64,000 bases of DNA from Planococcus wigleyi (GCF_014836985.1 NZ_JACSPU010000003.1:310001-374000), one strand, 5' to 3'. Counted from the stretch's first letter, positions 15,161 through 24,473 are shown. Notes: generated by a model not told the origin, from the letters alone. Translations and numbers: made by a program.

Positions 15161-16916
15161 GACCACAGGATATAAAGGGGCAGCCTTCCTTTACAAACCG
15201 TCGCAAGATTTTTTCACACCGGAAGATTTCACGGATGAGCATCAATTGATTGCCAAAACAGCAAGGCTTTTTCTTGAAAAGGAAGTACGGCCAAACAATG
15301 AAGCCATCGAAAACCAGGATTTCGATTTGGTTAAGGAGCTGTTTGCTAAAGCGGGAGAGCTTGGGCTGCTTGGCCATAGCATTCCGGAAGCATACGGTGG
15401 CCTTGGACTGGATAAAATCAGCAAAGGGCTGGTCGGCGAGTCGCTGGGCTCAGCTGGAGGATACGGCGTAGCGCATTCCAATCATACATGCATTGCGACG
15501 TTGCCAATCACTTATTTTGGCACGCGAGAGCAAAAAGAGAAATATTTGCCGAAGCTGGCTTCGGGGGAATTTATCGGTGCTTATTGCCTGACGGAGCCGG
15601 GAGCAGGGTCCGACGCGCTTTCTGCCAAAACTACTGCCAAGCTCAATGAAGCCGGAACCCATTACCTATTGAACGGAACAAAGATGTTCATCACCAATGC
15701 CGCTTTTTCCGATACATTCATTGTTTACGCAAAAGTTGATGGGACAGCCTTTACGGCGTTCATCGTTGAAAAAGACCACCCAGGCCTATCGCTTGGGCAG
15801 GAAGAACAGAAGATGGGCATTAAAGGTTCTTCCACGCGATCCGTCATTTTTGAAGATTGCGAAGTGCCGGTGGAGAATTTGCTTGGGGAAATAGGCAAAG
15901 GCCATATCATTGCCTTAAATGTCTTGAATTTGGGACGCTACAACCTGGGATCTGCCTGCATGGGTGCAGCAAAATATGGATTGGAGCTAGCATTGAAATA
16001 TACCAGCGAACGCCGTCAATTCGGCAAAGCGATTGCGGAATTTACGGCTACTCAAGAAAAATTGGCCAATATGGCTCTTCGCATCTACGCCTCTGAATCT
16101 CTTCAATACCGGACTGCGGGGTATTTGGAAGATGCGCTGGGTGGGCTTTATGAATCGGACGATTACGACTTTATTGCTAAACAGCTGATGGAGTATGCAG
16201 TTGAATGTGCGGTCTGCAAAGTGCATGGCTCGGAAACGCTCGACTTTGTAGCTGATGAGGCACTGCAGCTACATGGCGGTTACGGTTTTATTAAAGAATA
16301 TAAAGTGGAGCAAATGTACCGTGATTCACGGATCAACCGGATCTTTGAAGGCACAAATGAAGTCAATCGGTTGCTGATTCCAGGGAATTTGTTGAAGCAG
16401 GCGGCTAAAGGTAAGCTGCCATTGCCGCAATTGACAGCATCTGCTATTGAAGAAATGAAATCTCCACAAGCCGTAACAAACTCGCCTATTTCCCGGGAAA
16501 TAGAAGCCGTCCAGGCAATCCGCCGCATCTTTCTGTTTTGTACTGGCATGGCCTATGAAACATACGGAAACAGTCTCGGTGAAGAGCAGGAAGTGCTGAT
16601 GGCATTGGCGGATATCGCTATTGCTTTATACGCTCTCGAATCTGCGGTGATGAGAACGGAGAAAGCAATGGCAACAGAAAGCGAACAGCAGCATGCGCTG
16701 AAAATGTTGATGATCCAGGCTTTGGCGAGCGATACACTTATGGAAGTGGAAATGGCGGCCCGTAAAATGATCCAGGCAGTTTCTGATGAAAATCAATTGG
16801 CGCGCAATACAGCCGCAGTGATAAACGAACTGAACCGTCTGCAGCACGGGGGCATGGATAAAGTGAAGCGGCAGATTGCTAAGGATTTATTAGAAGCGGA
16901 ACACTATATTTGCTAG
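15150..16916 (+). CDS. Acyl-CoA dehydrogenase (FadE-like, long form)
   Basis: 588 residues; ATG with AAGGAGGCAAGC upstream inside the preceding gene. A flavoprotein that oxidises acyl-CoA to enoyl-CoA. Visible are the signature AYCLTEPGAGSDALSAKT, the FAD-binding FITNAAFSDTF region, the second signature ALQLHGGYGFIKEYKVEQMYRDSRI, and the catalytic Glu in RIFEGTNEVNRLL. An extra C-terminal helical domain of about 190 residues makes it longer than the usual 380 and similar to Bacillus FadE and human VLCAD-type enzymes. It is the central enzyme of the operon. Confidence 0.93.
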   Translation: METKTTGYKGAAFLYKPSQDFFTPEDFTDEHQLIAKTARLFLEKEVRPNNEAIENQDFDLVKELFAKAGELGLLGHSIPEAYGGLGLDKISKGLVGESLGSAGGYGVAHSNHTCIATLPITYFGTREQKEKYLPKLASGEFIGAYCLTEPGAGSDALSAKTTAKLNEAGTHYLLNGTKMFITNAAFSDTFIVYAKVDGTAFTAFIVEKDHPGLSLGQEEQKMGIKGSSTRSVIFEDCEVPVENLLGEIGKGHIIALNVLNLGRYNLGSACMGAAKYGLELALKYTSERRQFGKAIAEFTATQEKLANMALRIYASESLQYRTAGYLEDALGGLYESDDYDFIAKQLMEYAVECAVCKVHGSETLDFVADEALQLHGGYGFIKEYKVEQMYRDSRINRIFEGTNEVNRLLIPGNLLKQAAKGKLPLPQLTASAIEEMKSPQAVTNSPISREIEAVQAIRRIFLFCTGMAYETYGNSLGEEQEVLMALADIAIALYALESAVMRTEKAMATESEQQHALKMLMIQALASDTLMEVEMAARKMIQAVSDENQLARNTAAVINELNRLQHGGMDKVKRQIAKDLLEAEHYIC

Positions 16917-16928
16917 GGGGAATTATTG

Positions 16929-17903
16929 ATGAAGGTTATTAAATTTGAAGAATACGGTGGACCTGATGTCTTGCAGTTCGTGGAAGCTGAAAAGCCGGAT
17001 CCATCTGCTACAGAAGTCATTATTGAAGTGAAAGCAATCGGCGTCAATTATGCAGATACAGCGAGGCGTGAAGGGAAATATGTCGTCCCGACGGAACTGC
17101 CGTATATTCCAGGGTCGGAAGTGGCTGGCGTAATCGTCGAAGTGGGGGGAAACGTCGAAAAGTTTAAAACGGGCGATCGTGTTGTTGCGCTCATCGGTTC
17201 TGCAGGCTACGCCGAATATGCAGCTGTCGACCAAAGTGTGCTGACAGAAGTGCCGGAAGGCGTCGACTTTGATCAGGCTGTGGCGCTGCCGCTGCAGGGA
17301 TTAAGTGCTTATCATATTTTAAAAACCATGGGCCGTCTGGAACCAGGGGAGACAGTATTGATTCACGCTGCTGCAGGTGGTGTCGGCGCCATCGCCGTCC
17401 AATTAGCCAAGATTTTTGGGGCTGGAAAAATTATCGCAACAGCGAGTACGGAAGAAAAACTATTTCATGCGCAGAAAATGGGTGCTACCCACCTGGTCAA
17501 CTACACGGAAGAAGGATGGGTAGAAAAAGTGAAGAGCCTTACTGACGGTAAAGGCGTAGACTTGGCGCTGGAAATGGTCGGCGGTGAAGTCTTCAATAAA
17601 ACGGTGAAATGCTTAGCTCCATTCGGCAGGCTTGTCATATTCGGTGCAGCCAGCGGAGAACAGGCGTCATTCAACCCTGGTCAATTGATGCGCAAAAACC
17701 AGTCAGTCATCGGCTTTTTTCTGCCACAGATTATGCGTTACCCGGAATTATTCCAGCGAAGCTTCAGTGAATTATTGACTTATATGAAGAGTGGAGAGTT
17801 GATTTTGACGATCGGCGGTACGTATCCATTGGAAGAAGCAGCGAAGGCTCATCATTCGTTGCAGGGGCGAAAAACCATCGGGAAGCTGGTTTTGAAGCCG
17901 TGA
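16929..17903 (+). CDS. Zinc-independent quinone oxidoreductase (MDR family)
   Basis: 324 residues from ATG 16929, with GGGGGAA six bases upstream; a TTG one codon earlier is less likely. A medium-chain reductase with an N-terminal GroES-like domain (YIPGSEVAGVIVEVG) and the NADPH motif AAAGGVGAIAVQLAKIFGA. It lacks the GHE zinc ligands of alcohol dehydrogenases, fitting the QOR/enoyl reductase type. In this operon it could reduce an enoyl or quinone species. Its end overlaps the start of the next gene by four bases. Confidence 0.9.
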   Translation: MKVIKFEEYGGPDVLQFVEAEKPDPSATEVIIEVKAIGVNYADTARREGKYVVPTELPYIPGSEVAGVIVEVGGNVEKFKTGDRVVALIGSAGYAEYAAVDQSVLTEVPEGVDFDQAVALPLQGLSAYHILKTMGRLEPGETVLIHAAAGGVGAIAVQLAKIFGAGKIIATASTEEKLFHAQKMGATHLVNYTEEGWVEKVKSLTDGKGVDLALEMVGGEVFNKTVKCLAPFGRLVIFGAASGEQASFNPGQLMRKNQSVIGFFLPQIMRYPELFQRSFSELLTYMKSGELILTIGGTYPLEEAAKAHHSLQGRKTIGKLVLKP

Positions 17904-18883
17904 CGCAGCATGTATCAAATAATGGCTTTGAAACTGCGGCGATGCTGGAAAAATTGGGAGTTGAAGCGATCCGGATTGATTTGCCTTTTCGTTTAAATCA
18001 CGTCAACTGCTTCTTGGCCGAAACTGGGCAGGGGTGGACAGTCATTGATGCTGGATTAAACAATGACTATACGAGAGCTTTATGGGAACGCAAGCTGCAA
18101 GGCAAACAGGTCACTGATATATTGGTGACCCATTATCATCCGGACCATTTCGGCTATGCAGGTGGATTGCAGGAAAAGACGGGAGCAAAAGTTCGAATGA
18201 CCCAGACGGATGCGGCAGCAGGAATGGCGTCGTGGGCAGATCCTTTTTTGGAAACCATTCCTGAAAACTACAGAGCGTCGGGAATTCCTGAAAGCCAGGC
18301 AGTGCAGATGGCAAAGAATACGGAAGAATTCAAGCCTTTGGTATCGCCTTTGCCGAAAATCGAACAGTATTTAGCAGAAGGGGACCTTGTGCAGATCGGC
18401 CACTATGAATACCGGGTGATCTCTACGCCAGGCCATTCCGACGGCATGATTTGCTTCTATAATGAAGAGCACCGGACATTGTTTTCAGCAGACCACATTC
18501 TGCCTAAAATAACACCCAATATTTCGTATTGGTTTCATGGAGAAAAGGATCCTCTAGCGTCATACTTAGCGTCTTTGAAAAAAGTTAGGAAATTGGATGC
18601 GGGATTCGTCATTCCGTCTCATGGAAGCCCATTTTATGATGCCAATCAGCGAATCGATGAACTGTTGAGGCACCATGACGAGCGGCTTGAAGAAACGCTG
18701 GAGGCAATCACTGCGCCGCAAACCATCTTCAAAGCATGTGAAACATTGTTCCGGCGGCCTTTGAACGTTCATGAAATGCGTTTTGCTGTGGGAGAAACAC
18801 TGGCACATCTGGAACACTTGAGGCACAAAAAAGAATGTAGACGCGAAATGACAAATGGCATTTGGCTATATGAAAAAGTATAG
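17900..18883 (+). CDS. Metallo-beta-lactamase-fold hydrolase
   Basis: 327 residues, GTG start overlapping the previous stop (GTGA). The dizinc motif HxHxDH is present as THYHPDHFG (about residue 75), with the downstream metal His in STPGHSDGM, the bridging Asp in LFSADHI, and the last His in IPSHGSP. This is a glyoxalase II-like hydrolase that could cleave a thioester such as an acyl-CoA or glutathione/bacillithiol adduct; its role in the operon is inferred only from position. The C-terminal 90 residues are helical. Confidence 0.88.
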   Translation: MTQHVSNNGFETAAMLEKLGVEAIRIDLPFRLNHVNCFLAETGQGWTVIDAGLNNDYTRALWERKLQGKQVTDILVTHYHPDHFGYAGGLQEKTGAKVRMTQTDAAAGMASWADPFLETIPENYRASGIPESQAVQMAKNTEEFKPLVSPLPKIEQYLAEGDLVQIGHYEYRVISTPGHSDGMICFYNEEHRTLFSADHILPKITPNISYWFHGEKDPLASYLASLKKVRKLDAGFVIPSHGSPFYDANQRIDELLRHHDERLEETLEAITAPQTIFKACETLFRRPLNVHEMRFAVGETLAHLEHLRHKKECRREMTNGIWLYEKV

Positions 18884-18898
18884 AAGAGGGGTGCAGTC

Positions 18899-19825
18899 AT
18901 GAAAATTCTGATTGTAGGTGCAGGAGCGATTGGTGGATACTTTGGCGGACGATTGCTCGAAAAAGGGGAAGACGTCACTTTTCTGGTGAGGGAAGGAAGA
19001 AAAGAGAAGCTGCAGCAAACTGGCTTGAATATCCAAAGCAAACACGGGGATCTGCAGCTTTCTCCTAAACTGATCACAAAAAAAGAACAAAGTGCGCCTT
19101 TTGATGTGGTGTTGCTGTCCACCAAATCCTATCAGCTGAAAAACGCGATAGAAGATGTAAAGGCGTTTGTCGACAGCAATACCATGATTCTGCCTTTGTT
19201 GAATGGGATCGCTCATTTGACTCCGTTGGTCGAAGCTTTTGGAGAAGAACGCGTCATCGGAGGCTTATGCTTTGTCGAAACGACATTAGCGGAAGATGGC
19301 ACCATTGTCCAGACAAGTCCCACTCATCAATTGATCTACGGTGAACGGACAGGCGACGATACGCAACGTATACAAAGATTGGAACAGGCTTTTAGTGGAA
19401 CCAAGGCGGATTTCATCAGGAGCGATAACATCGAACAGGAAATGTGGCATAAGTATTTGTTTATCACAGCCATGTCGGGCATCACTTCCATGATGGAATC
19501 GCCTATTGGGCCGATACGGGAACTTGAATCGGGACAGCGTACAATCCAGACATTGCTGGAAGAGCTTGCAGCTATTATGGAAAAGATGGAAGCTCCTATC
19601 CAACGGGAAATTGCGGATATGCAATTAAAGCGGATCAACAGCATGTCGGCAGAAATGAAATCTTCCATGCAGCGGGATATCGAAAAAATGCAGGCTACGG
19701 AAGCTGAACATCTGCAGGGCTACTTGCTCGCGCGGGCTAAAGAATTAGAAATGCAGGTTCCTGTTCTTGAAATCATCTATACGAAATTAAAGTTATATGA
19801 GCAAAAATTGACTAAAGATGCTTAA
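18899..19825 (+). CDS. Ketopantoate reductase-like protein (PanE/ApbA family)
   Basis: 308 residues, ATG with AGAGGGGTG upstream. It has the N-terminal Rossmann motif GAGAIGGYFGGRLLEKG, an NADPH-binding STKSYQLKNAI segment, and the C-terminal helical domain with MWHKYLFITAMSGITSMMESPIG, including the catalytic Lys. It reduces 2-dehydropantoate in the pantothenate/CoA route or a related 2-keto acid. As the last gene of an acyl-CoA operon it may support CoA supply, or act on another keto acid. A dedicated biosynthetic PanE may exist elsewhere. Confidence 0.85.
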   Translation: MKILIVGAGAIGGYFGGRLLEKGEDVTFLVREGRKEKLQQTGLNIQSKHGDLQLSPKLITKKEQSAPFDVVLLSTKSYQLKNAIEDVKAFVDSNTMILPLLNGIAHLTPLVEAFGEERVIGGLCFVETTLAEDGTIVQTSPTHQLIYGERTGDDTQRIQRLEQAFSGTKADFIRSDNIEQEMWHKYLFITAMSGITSMMESPIGPIRELESGQRTIQTLLEELAAIMEKMEAPIQREIADMQLKRINSMSAEMKSSMQRDIEKMQATEAEHLQGYLLARAKELEMQVPVLEIIYTKLKLYEQKLTKDA

Positions 19826-19996
19826 GCTCCTTGTCTATTAAAGGCAAGAAGCGTTGTATAAAATGACTTTGCCACTCAAGTTGGTTTAAGCGAAATAATT
19901 ATTGTCAGAACATTTACAATATTATCGCACTCCTCTATGATTGGTGTACAAGCAATTTGGAAAGCTTGCAAAAAAATAGGAAAAGGGGTTGGAAAT

Positions 19997-21733
19997 GTGA
20001 ATGCCATTGCGTTGGCCGCTATTGGAATTTTCATATTTATTCTGGGGTACCGCTTTTATTCTAAATTTGTAGCAGAAAAGATTTTCAGGCTTGATCCGAA
20101 TTATGTAACACCGGCCCATCGCTTTAAAGATGGAGTCGATTTCGTACCTACCAATAAATTTGTATTATGGGGACATCATTTTACTTCCGTTGCGGGAGCT
20201 GCTCCAATTTTAGGGCCAGCTATAGCTGTCTATTGGGGCTGGTTGCCGGCAGTATTATGGGTAGTTCTCGGAACGGTTTTTGCTGCCGGTGTCCATGATT
20301 TCGGCACACTGGTTTTGTCGGTCCGGAACAAAGGGCAATCAGTCGGGACGCTCGCGCATCGTTTGATCGGCCAGCGCGGAAAGGTTTTGTTTCTGTTCAT
20401 CATTCTGATTCTGGTTTTGATGGTCAATGCTGTATTTGCCTGGGTAATCGCTAACTTGTTTATTTCTTACCCCGCCAGTGTTATACCGGTTTTCATCCAG
20501 ATTCCATTAGCAATTTGGATCGGTCATGCTGTTTATAAAAAGAACAAGAAAATGCTAGTCCCATCACTTATCGCTTTGGCAGTCATGTACATAACTGCTG
20601 TAGTTGCCAGCCAAGTGAGCTTTTTGCAAATCGACCTGGTGCAATATATGGGTGGAGAAGATGGAGCAGGATTATTTGGGTTAGGTTCAATTTCAACAGC
20701 CTTCTTTATCTGGATCATCATCTTGATGGTCTACGTCTACATCGCTTCCACTTTGCCCGTCTGGAAATTGCTGCAGCCGCGTGACTTTATCAACTCGCAT
20801 CAATTGATTGTCGGACTAGGCATCCTGTATTTGGGGTTACTGTTCACCAACCCGGACATAACTGCACCAATTACCAATCCGGATGCTGATATTTCCTGGT
20901 TCCCATTGTTGTTCATTACGATTGCCTGTGGTGCGATATCCGGTTTCCATGGACTTGTGTCTTCCGGTACTTCATCTAAACAGCTCGATAAAGAAACCGA
21001 TGCCCGTTTTGTCGGTTATTTAGGCGCTGTGGGTGAAGGGGTCTTAGCGCTGATTTCCATCATTGCCGTTATTACCTTGTTCCCGGACAAAGAGACGTTC
21101 TTTGCGACTTACAGCAGCTTCCAGGCTTCTAACGGAGCCGGGTTAGGTGCTTTTATCGAAGGGGCCACCAATTTAGCTCAAGGCCTGCTGATTCCTGCGG
21201 AAGTGGCGTCAACCATTGTTTCCATCATCGTGGTGTCATTTGCAGCTACAACGTTGGACACGTCAGTCCGCTTAATGCGCTACATCATTTCAGAGCTGGG
21301 TGTCGAATACAAAATTCCATCTCTTGAGAAAAAGCATGTCGCGACTACTATCGCAGTTGGAGCAAGTGCTGCACTGGTCCTGCTTCCGGAAGGCCCGAAT
21401 GGTTTCGGTTCAGGCGGCTACTTGTTATGGCCGTTATTCGGTACCGCCAACCAGCTGCTTGCCGGCATCAGTTTGCTGCTGATTTCCATCTGGCTCCGAA
21501 AACTTGGTCGAAATTACATGGTGACGATCATTCCGATGATCTTCCTGATGTTTATGACGCTATGGGCCATGTTCCAGCAGGTCTTCCTGCAATGGGCGTG
21601 GTATGCGGACCAGCCAAGTACGCTGCTGTTCGTATTTGGTGCGATCATCTTCGTCTTTACACTTTGGATTATCTTGACGGCAATTCAAGCGTTGCTTAAG
21701 AAAGCAGACCCTGACTTTTCAGGTGACGAATAA
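19997..21733 (+). CDS. cstA: CstA-family transporter (carbon starvation, pyruvate/peptide uptake)
   Basis: 578 residues from GTG 19997, which has AAAAGGGGTTGG upstream; an in-frame ATG at 19937 has no ribosome binding site. It has about 15-16 membrane helices. CstA signatures include HRFKDGVDFVPTNKFVLWGHHF, GPAIAVYWGWLPAVLWVVLG, and GFHGLVSSGTSSKQ, with GPNGFGSGGYLLWPLFGTANQL at the end. Enterobacterial CstA and BtsT import pyruvate or peptides during starvation. The next gene encodes a small protein ending in Cys-Cys, as the E. coli cstA-ybdD pair does. Confidence 0.93.
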   Translation: MNAIALAAIGIFIFILGYRFYSKFVAEKIFRLDPNYVTPAHRFKDGVDFVPTNKFVLWGHHFTSVAGAAPILGPAIAVYWGWLPAVLWVVLGTVFAAGVHDFGTLVLSVRNKGQSVGTLAHRLIGQRGKVLFLFIILILVLMVNAVFAWVIANLFISYPASVIPVFIQIPLAIWIGHAVYKKNKKMLVPSLIALAVMYITAVVASQVSFLQIDLVQYMGGEDGAGLFGLGSISTAFFIWIIILMVYVYIASTLPVWKLLQPRDFINSHQLIVGLGILYLGLLFTNPDITAPITNPDADISWFPLLFITIACGAISGFHGLVSSGTSSKQLDKETDARFVGYLGAVGEGVLALISIIAVITLFPDKETFFATYSSFQASNGAGLGAFIEGATNLAQGLLIPAEVASTIVSIIVVSFAATTLDTSVRLMRYIISELGVEYKIPSLEKKHVATTIAVGASAALVLLPEGPNGFGSGGYLLWPLFGTANQLLAGISLLLISIWLRKLGRNYMVTIIPMIFLMFMTLWAMFQQVFLQWAWYADQPSTLLFVFGAIIFVFTLWIILTAIQALLKKADPDFSGDE

Positions 21734-21848
21734 AGAGCGGTTTCAGTTAATGGAGAGTCTGCCTCAATGACTGGACAAAATAGGACGATGGCCAAGGGAT
21801 CATGCAATTTGTGGTCCCTTCCATTTATATTAAGGAAGAGGTGCTGTT

Positions 21849-22112
21849 ATGTTGGTGTTCGATAAACTGAAGCAGTTGATTGCTTATTATGAAGCCGTCC
21901 TTGAATTGCCGCATCGTACTGAAATTGCACGTGAACTTCGGGATGAGGACGACTTGTTTCTGTTGATGCTCTACTCGGAGATGCTTGGAATTCCCAACCC
22001 TGTTTATTACTACACATTGGAGTTGTATCCTTACATGATTGAAGAGTTTCATGACTGGCATCTGCGGATGGGGATGGATAAATCACCGTTAACCGGTATT
22101 CGTTGCTGTTAG
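21849..22112 (+). CDS. Small protein with C-terminal Cys-Cys (cory-CC-star-like), likely CstA partner
   Basis: 87 residues, ATG with GGAAGAGGTG upstream. The sequence is mostly helical and acidic (YYEAVLELPHRTEIARELRDEDDLFLLMLYSEMLGIP), then YPYMIEEFHDWHLRMGMD, ending GIRCC immediately before the stop. I recall an NCBI family named cory-CC-star for small proteins ending this way; membership is not verified. E. coli YbdD, encoded after cstA, also ends in ARCC, although the rest of the sequence differs. The position between cstA and an ArsA-like ATPase suggests an accessory role for the transporter. Confidence 0.7.
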   Translation: MLVFDKLKQLIAYYEAVLELPHRTEIARELRDEDDLFLLMLYSEMLGIPNPVYYYTLELYPYMIEEFHDWHLRMGMDKSPLTGIRCC

Positions 22113-22136
22113 TTTCATTAGGAATGAGGGAATGGA

Positions 22137-23069
22137 ATGGATGTACTGTCAAAAAGCATCATTTTTGTAGGAGGAAAAGGCGGCGTTGGAAAATCGACAT
22201 CAGCTGCGGCCATAGCCTGGAAGTCAGCGGAAGATGGCAATAAAACCTTATTGATTTCGACAGACCCAGCACATAATGTGGGAGATATTTTCAACCAGAA
22301 AATCGGCGGCAAAACGAAAGCGATCGCCGATAACCTGTATGCTCTTGAAATCGATCCGGAAATTGAAACGGATAATTATATCAAAACGGTGAAAGCCAAT
22401 ATCAAAGGTACGGTCCATTCCAGTATGATGGAAGAAGTGAACCGCCAATTGGATACCGCCAAAGCGTCCCCGGGTGCAGACGAAGCAGCCCTGTTCGATA
22501 AGTTGATCCACATCATCTTGGAAGAACGCCAAAACTTCGATAAACTGGTATTTGATACAGCTCCGACTGGCCATACGATCCGGCTGTTGACGCTGCCTGA
22601 ACTGATGGGGGTCTGGATTGAAGGGCTATTGGAAAAACGGCGAAAAACCAATGAAAATTACACACAGCTATTGAATGACGGCGAACCGAGAGAAGATCCC
22701 ATCTACGATGTGCTGAGAGAACGGCAGGAACGGTTTTCAAAAGCACGGGATCTTCTGCTGGATGAACAAGTAACAGGGTTTATCTTTGTATTGAATCCGG
22801 AACGGCTCCCGATATTGGAAACTAAAAAAGCGCTGGATCTTCTGCATAACTATCACCTGCATGTCAAAACACTCATCATCAATAAAATATTGCCGGAAGA
22901 AGCAGATGGTGAATTTTTATTGGAACGGAAAAAGCACGAGAAGAAATACTTGCAGTTGATCGCAGAGACATTTCCGAAACAAAAGCTGGTCCGTGTCCCG
23001 TTATTTTCGCAGGACATTGTCAACAAGACGCAGCTGGAGCTATTCAGTGAATATTTTAAGGAAGGGTGA
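22137..23069 (+). CDS. ArsA/Get3-family ATPase without cysteines
   Basis: 310 residues, 24 bases after the CC-tail gene. The deviant Walker A motif GGKGGVGKST is at residues 12-21, the switch I Asp follows in STDPAHNVGD, and the family signature DTAPTGHTIRLL is at about residue 143. The protein has a single ATPase domain and contains no cysteine at all, so it lacks the metal-binding cysteines of the ArsA arsenite pump and the CxxC of eukaryotic Get3. No arsenic genes lie nearby. ATP-driven targeting or assembly of a membrane protein, perhaps CstA, is possible but unproven. Confidence 0.88.
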   Translation: MDVLSKSIIFVGGKGGVGKSTSAAAIAWKSAEDGNKTLLISTDPAHNVGDIFNQKIGGKTKAIADNLYALEIDPEIETDNYIKTVKANIKGTVHSSMMEEVNRQLDTAKASPGADEAALFDKLIHIILEERQNFDKLVFDTAPTGHTIRLLTLPELMGVWIEGLLEKRRKTNENYTQLLNDGEPREDPIYDVLRERQERFSKARDLLLDEQVTGFIFVLNPERLPILETKKALDLLHNYHLHVKTLIINKILPEEADGEFLLERKKHEKKYLQLIAETFPKQKLVRVPLFSQDIVNKTQLELFSEYFKEG

Positions 23070-23074
23070 CTGGA

Positions 23075-24058
23075 GTGAGAGCATTCGTAATCGAATCCGG
23101 TGAACTGAAAGTGAAAGATATGGAAGAACCTAAAGCGAAACCCGGTGAAGTCGTGGTGTCTTTAAGAGCTGCCGGCATTAACCGTAGAGATTTGGGCTTG
23201 CCCAAGCGATACGGGGATAAGCCTGATGCCCTCATCATCGGCTCAGATGGAGCAGGCATAATCGAATCTGTAGGTGAAGGTGTAACCGACTTTGCTTACG
23301 GGGATGAGGTGATTATCAATCCTGCTTTGCGTTGGCATGCCAATAGCGATGCACCGCCTCCGGAATTTGATATTTTGGGCATGCCGGACCATGGAACATT
23401 TGCCGAGAAAATTGCCATATCTGCTGGGCAGGTGGAAAAGAAACCCCGTTACATGAGTTGGGAAGAAGCAAGCAGTCTGGCTTTGCCGGCCTTGACGGGC
23501 TACCGTGCCTTGTTTACAAAAGGACGATTGAAAAAAGGGGATACCTTGTTTATTCCGGGCGCCGGCAGTGGAGTCGCAACATTTTTGATTCAATTCGCCA
23601 AAAGTGTGGGGGCGCGAGTAATTGTTACGTCACGAAGCGAAGAAAAATGCCGGCATGCCAAAGACATTGGTGCTGATTTGGCCATTGCGACAGACAGCGA
23701 CTGGCCGGAAGAATTAGCGGGTGAAACTGTGGATCTCGTTATCGACAGTGTAGGAGCAGCCACTTTCAACCGTTCACTCGATGTTTTGAAAAAAGGTGGC
23801 CGAATCGTCATATTCGGTGCGACGACTGAAGACAATGTCGATTTCAATTTGCGGAAATTCTTCTATGGGCAATACCAGCTGTTCGGTTCAACGATGGGAA
23901 GCCGTGAAGAACTGCGGGCCATGCTGTCGCACATGGAGTCGAATCAGCTCCGGCCTGTCATCGATAAAGTATTTCCTTTGGAACAGGCACAGGAAGCGTT
24001 TGATCATTTAGCTTCCGGCAGCCAGTTTGGAAAAGTCGTTTTGCGCATTCGTGAATAA
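23075..24058 (+). CDS. Zinc-independent MDR oxidoreductase
   Basis: 327 residues from GTG 23075, nine bases after GGAAGG; the earlier in-frame GTG at 23066 overlaps that site. It has the GroES-like N-domain (IIGSDGAGIIESVGEGV) and the nucleotide motif PGAGSGVATFLIQFAKSVGA; a C-terminal FGKVVLRI ends the fold. No structural-zinc cysteine cluster is visible, so it fits quinone oxidoreductase or enoyl reductase-like members. Immediately downstream of the ArsA-like ATPase gene and probably co-transcribed with it. Substrate unknown. Confidence 0.85.
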   Translation: MRAFVIESGELKVKDMEEPKAKPGEVVVSLRAAGINRRDLGLPKRYGDKPDALIIGSDGAGIIESVGEGVTDFAYGDEVIINPALRWHANSDAPPPEFDILGMPDHGTFAEKIAISAGQVEKKPRYMSWEEASSLALPALTGYRALFTKGRLKKGDTLFIPGAGSGVATFLIQFAKSVGARVIVTSRSEEKCRHAKDIGADLAIATDSDWPEELAGETVDLVIDSVGAATFNRSLDVLKKGGRIVIFGATTEDNVDFNLRKFFYGQYQLFGSTMGSREELRAMLSHMESNQLRPVIDKVFPLEQAQEAFDHLASGSQFGKVVLRIRE

Positions 24059-24127
24059 AAATTTGAAACTTTTCAGTCAGCCAGCCGTATAGTAAGTATA
24101 AGAAAGATTTGACTGGAGGTTTATGTG

Positions 24128-24436
24128 ATGGAAAACACAGGTTTGAAAATACTCGTCCACGCCAGTGCGTTTTTTGCTCCGTTTCTTGTCCCGGTAATTG
24201 TTTTTCTGATTTCTGCTGACAAAGAAGTGAAGAAGCTGTCTATTCAGGCATTGCTTTTTCAATTAGTCTTGGGTGTACTGATTTTTATTTCTAGCTTGTT
24301 GATCGTTTTCCTTGTCGGCATCCCGATGTTGATTGTCTTCGGGCTGATGGGCATCATCATTCCGATAATGGGGATTATCAGAGCTCTGAACAATGAACAG
24401 TTCGACTATCCGATTGTCGGAAGCTGGTACCAATAA
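24128..24436 (+). CDS. DUF4870-type small membrane protein
   Basis: 102 residues from ATG 24128 with GGAGG eight bases upstream; a GTG one codon earlier is an alternative. It has three hydrophobic helices: ILVHASAFFAPFLVPVIVFLI, the long central helix pair, and MGIIIPIMGIIRALNNEQFDYPI with the typical DUF4870 ending. Members are small integral membrane proteins related to Tic20; their function is not known. It is a single gene with its own terminator. Confidence 0.82.
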   Translation: MENTGLKILVHASAFFAPFLVPVIVFLISADKEVKKLSIQALLFQLVLGVLIFISSLLIVFLVGIPMLIVFGLMGIIIPIMGIIRALNNEQFDYPIVGSWYQ

Positions 24437-24464
24437 AAAAAGCCCTTTGGGGCTTTTTTTATTG
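24431..24464. terminator. Terminator of the DUF4870 gene
   Basis: CAATAAAAAAAGCCC and GGGCTTTTTTTATTG form an almost perfect long palindrome with a 4-base loop, beginning at the stop codon. Confidence 0.92.
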
Positions 24465-24473
24465 GTCTATTCA

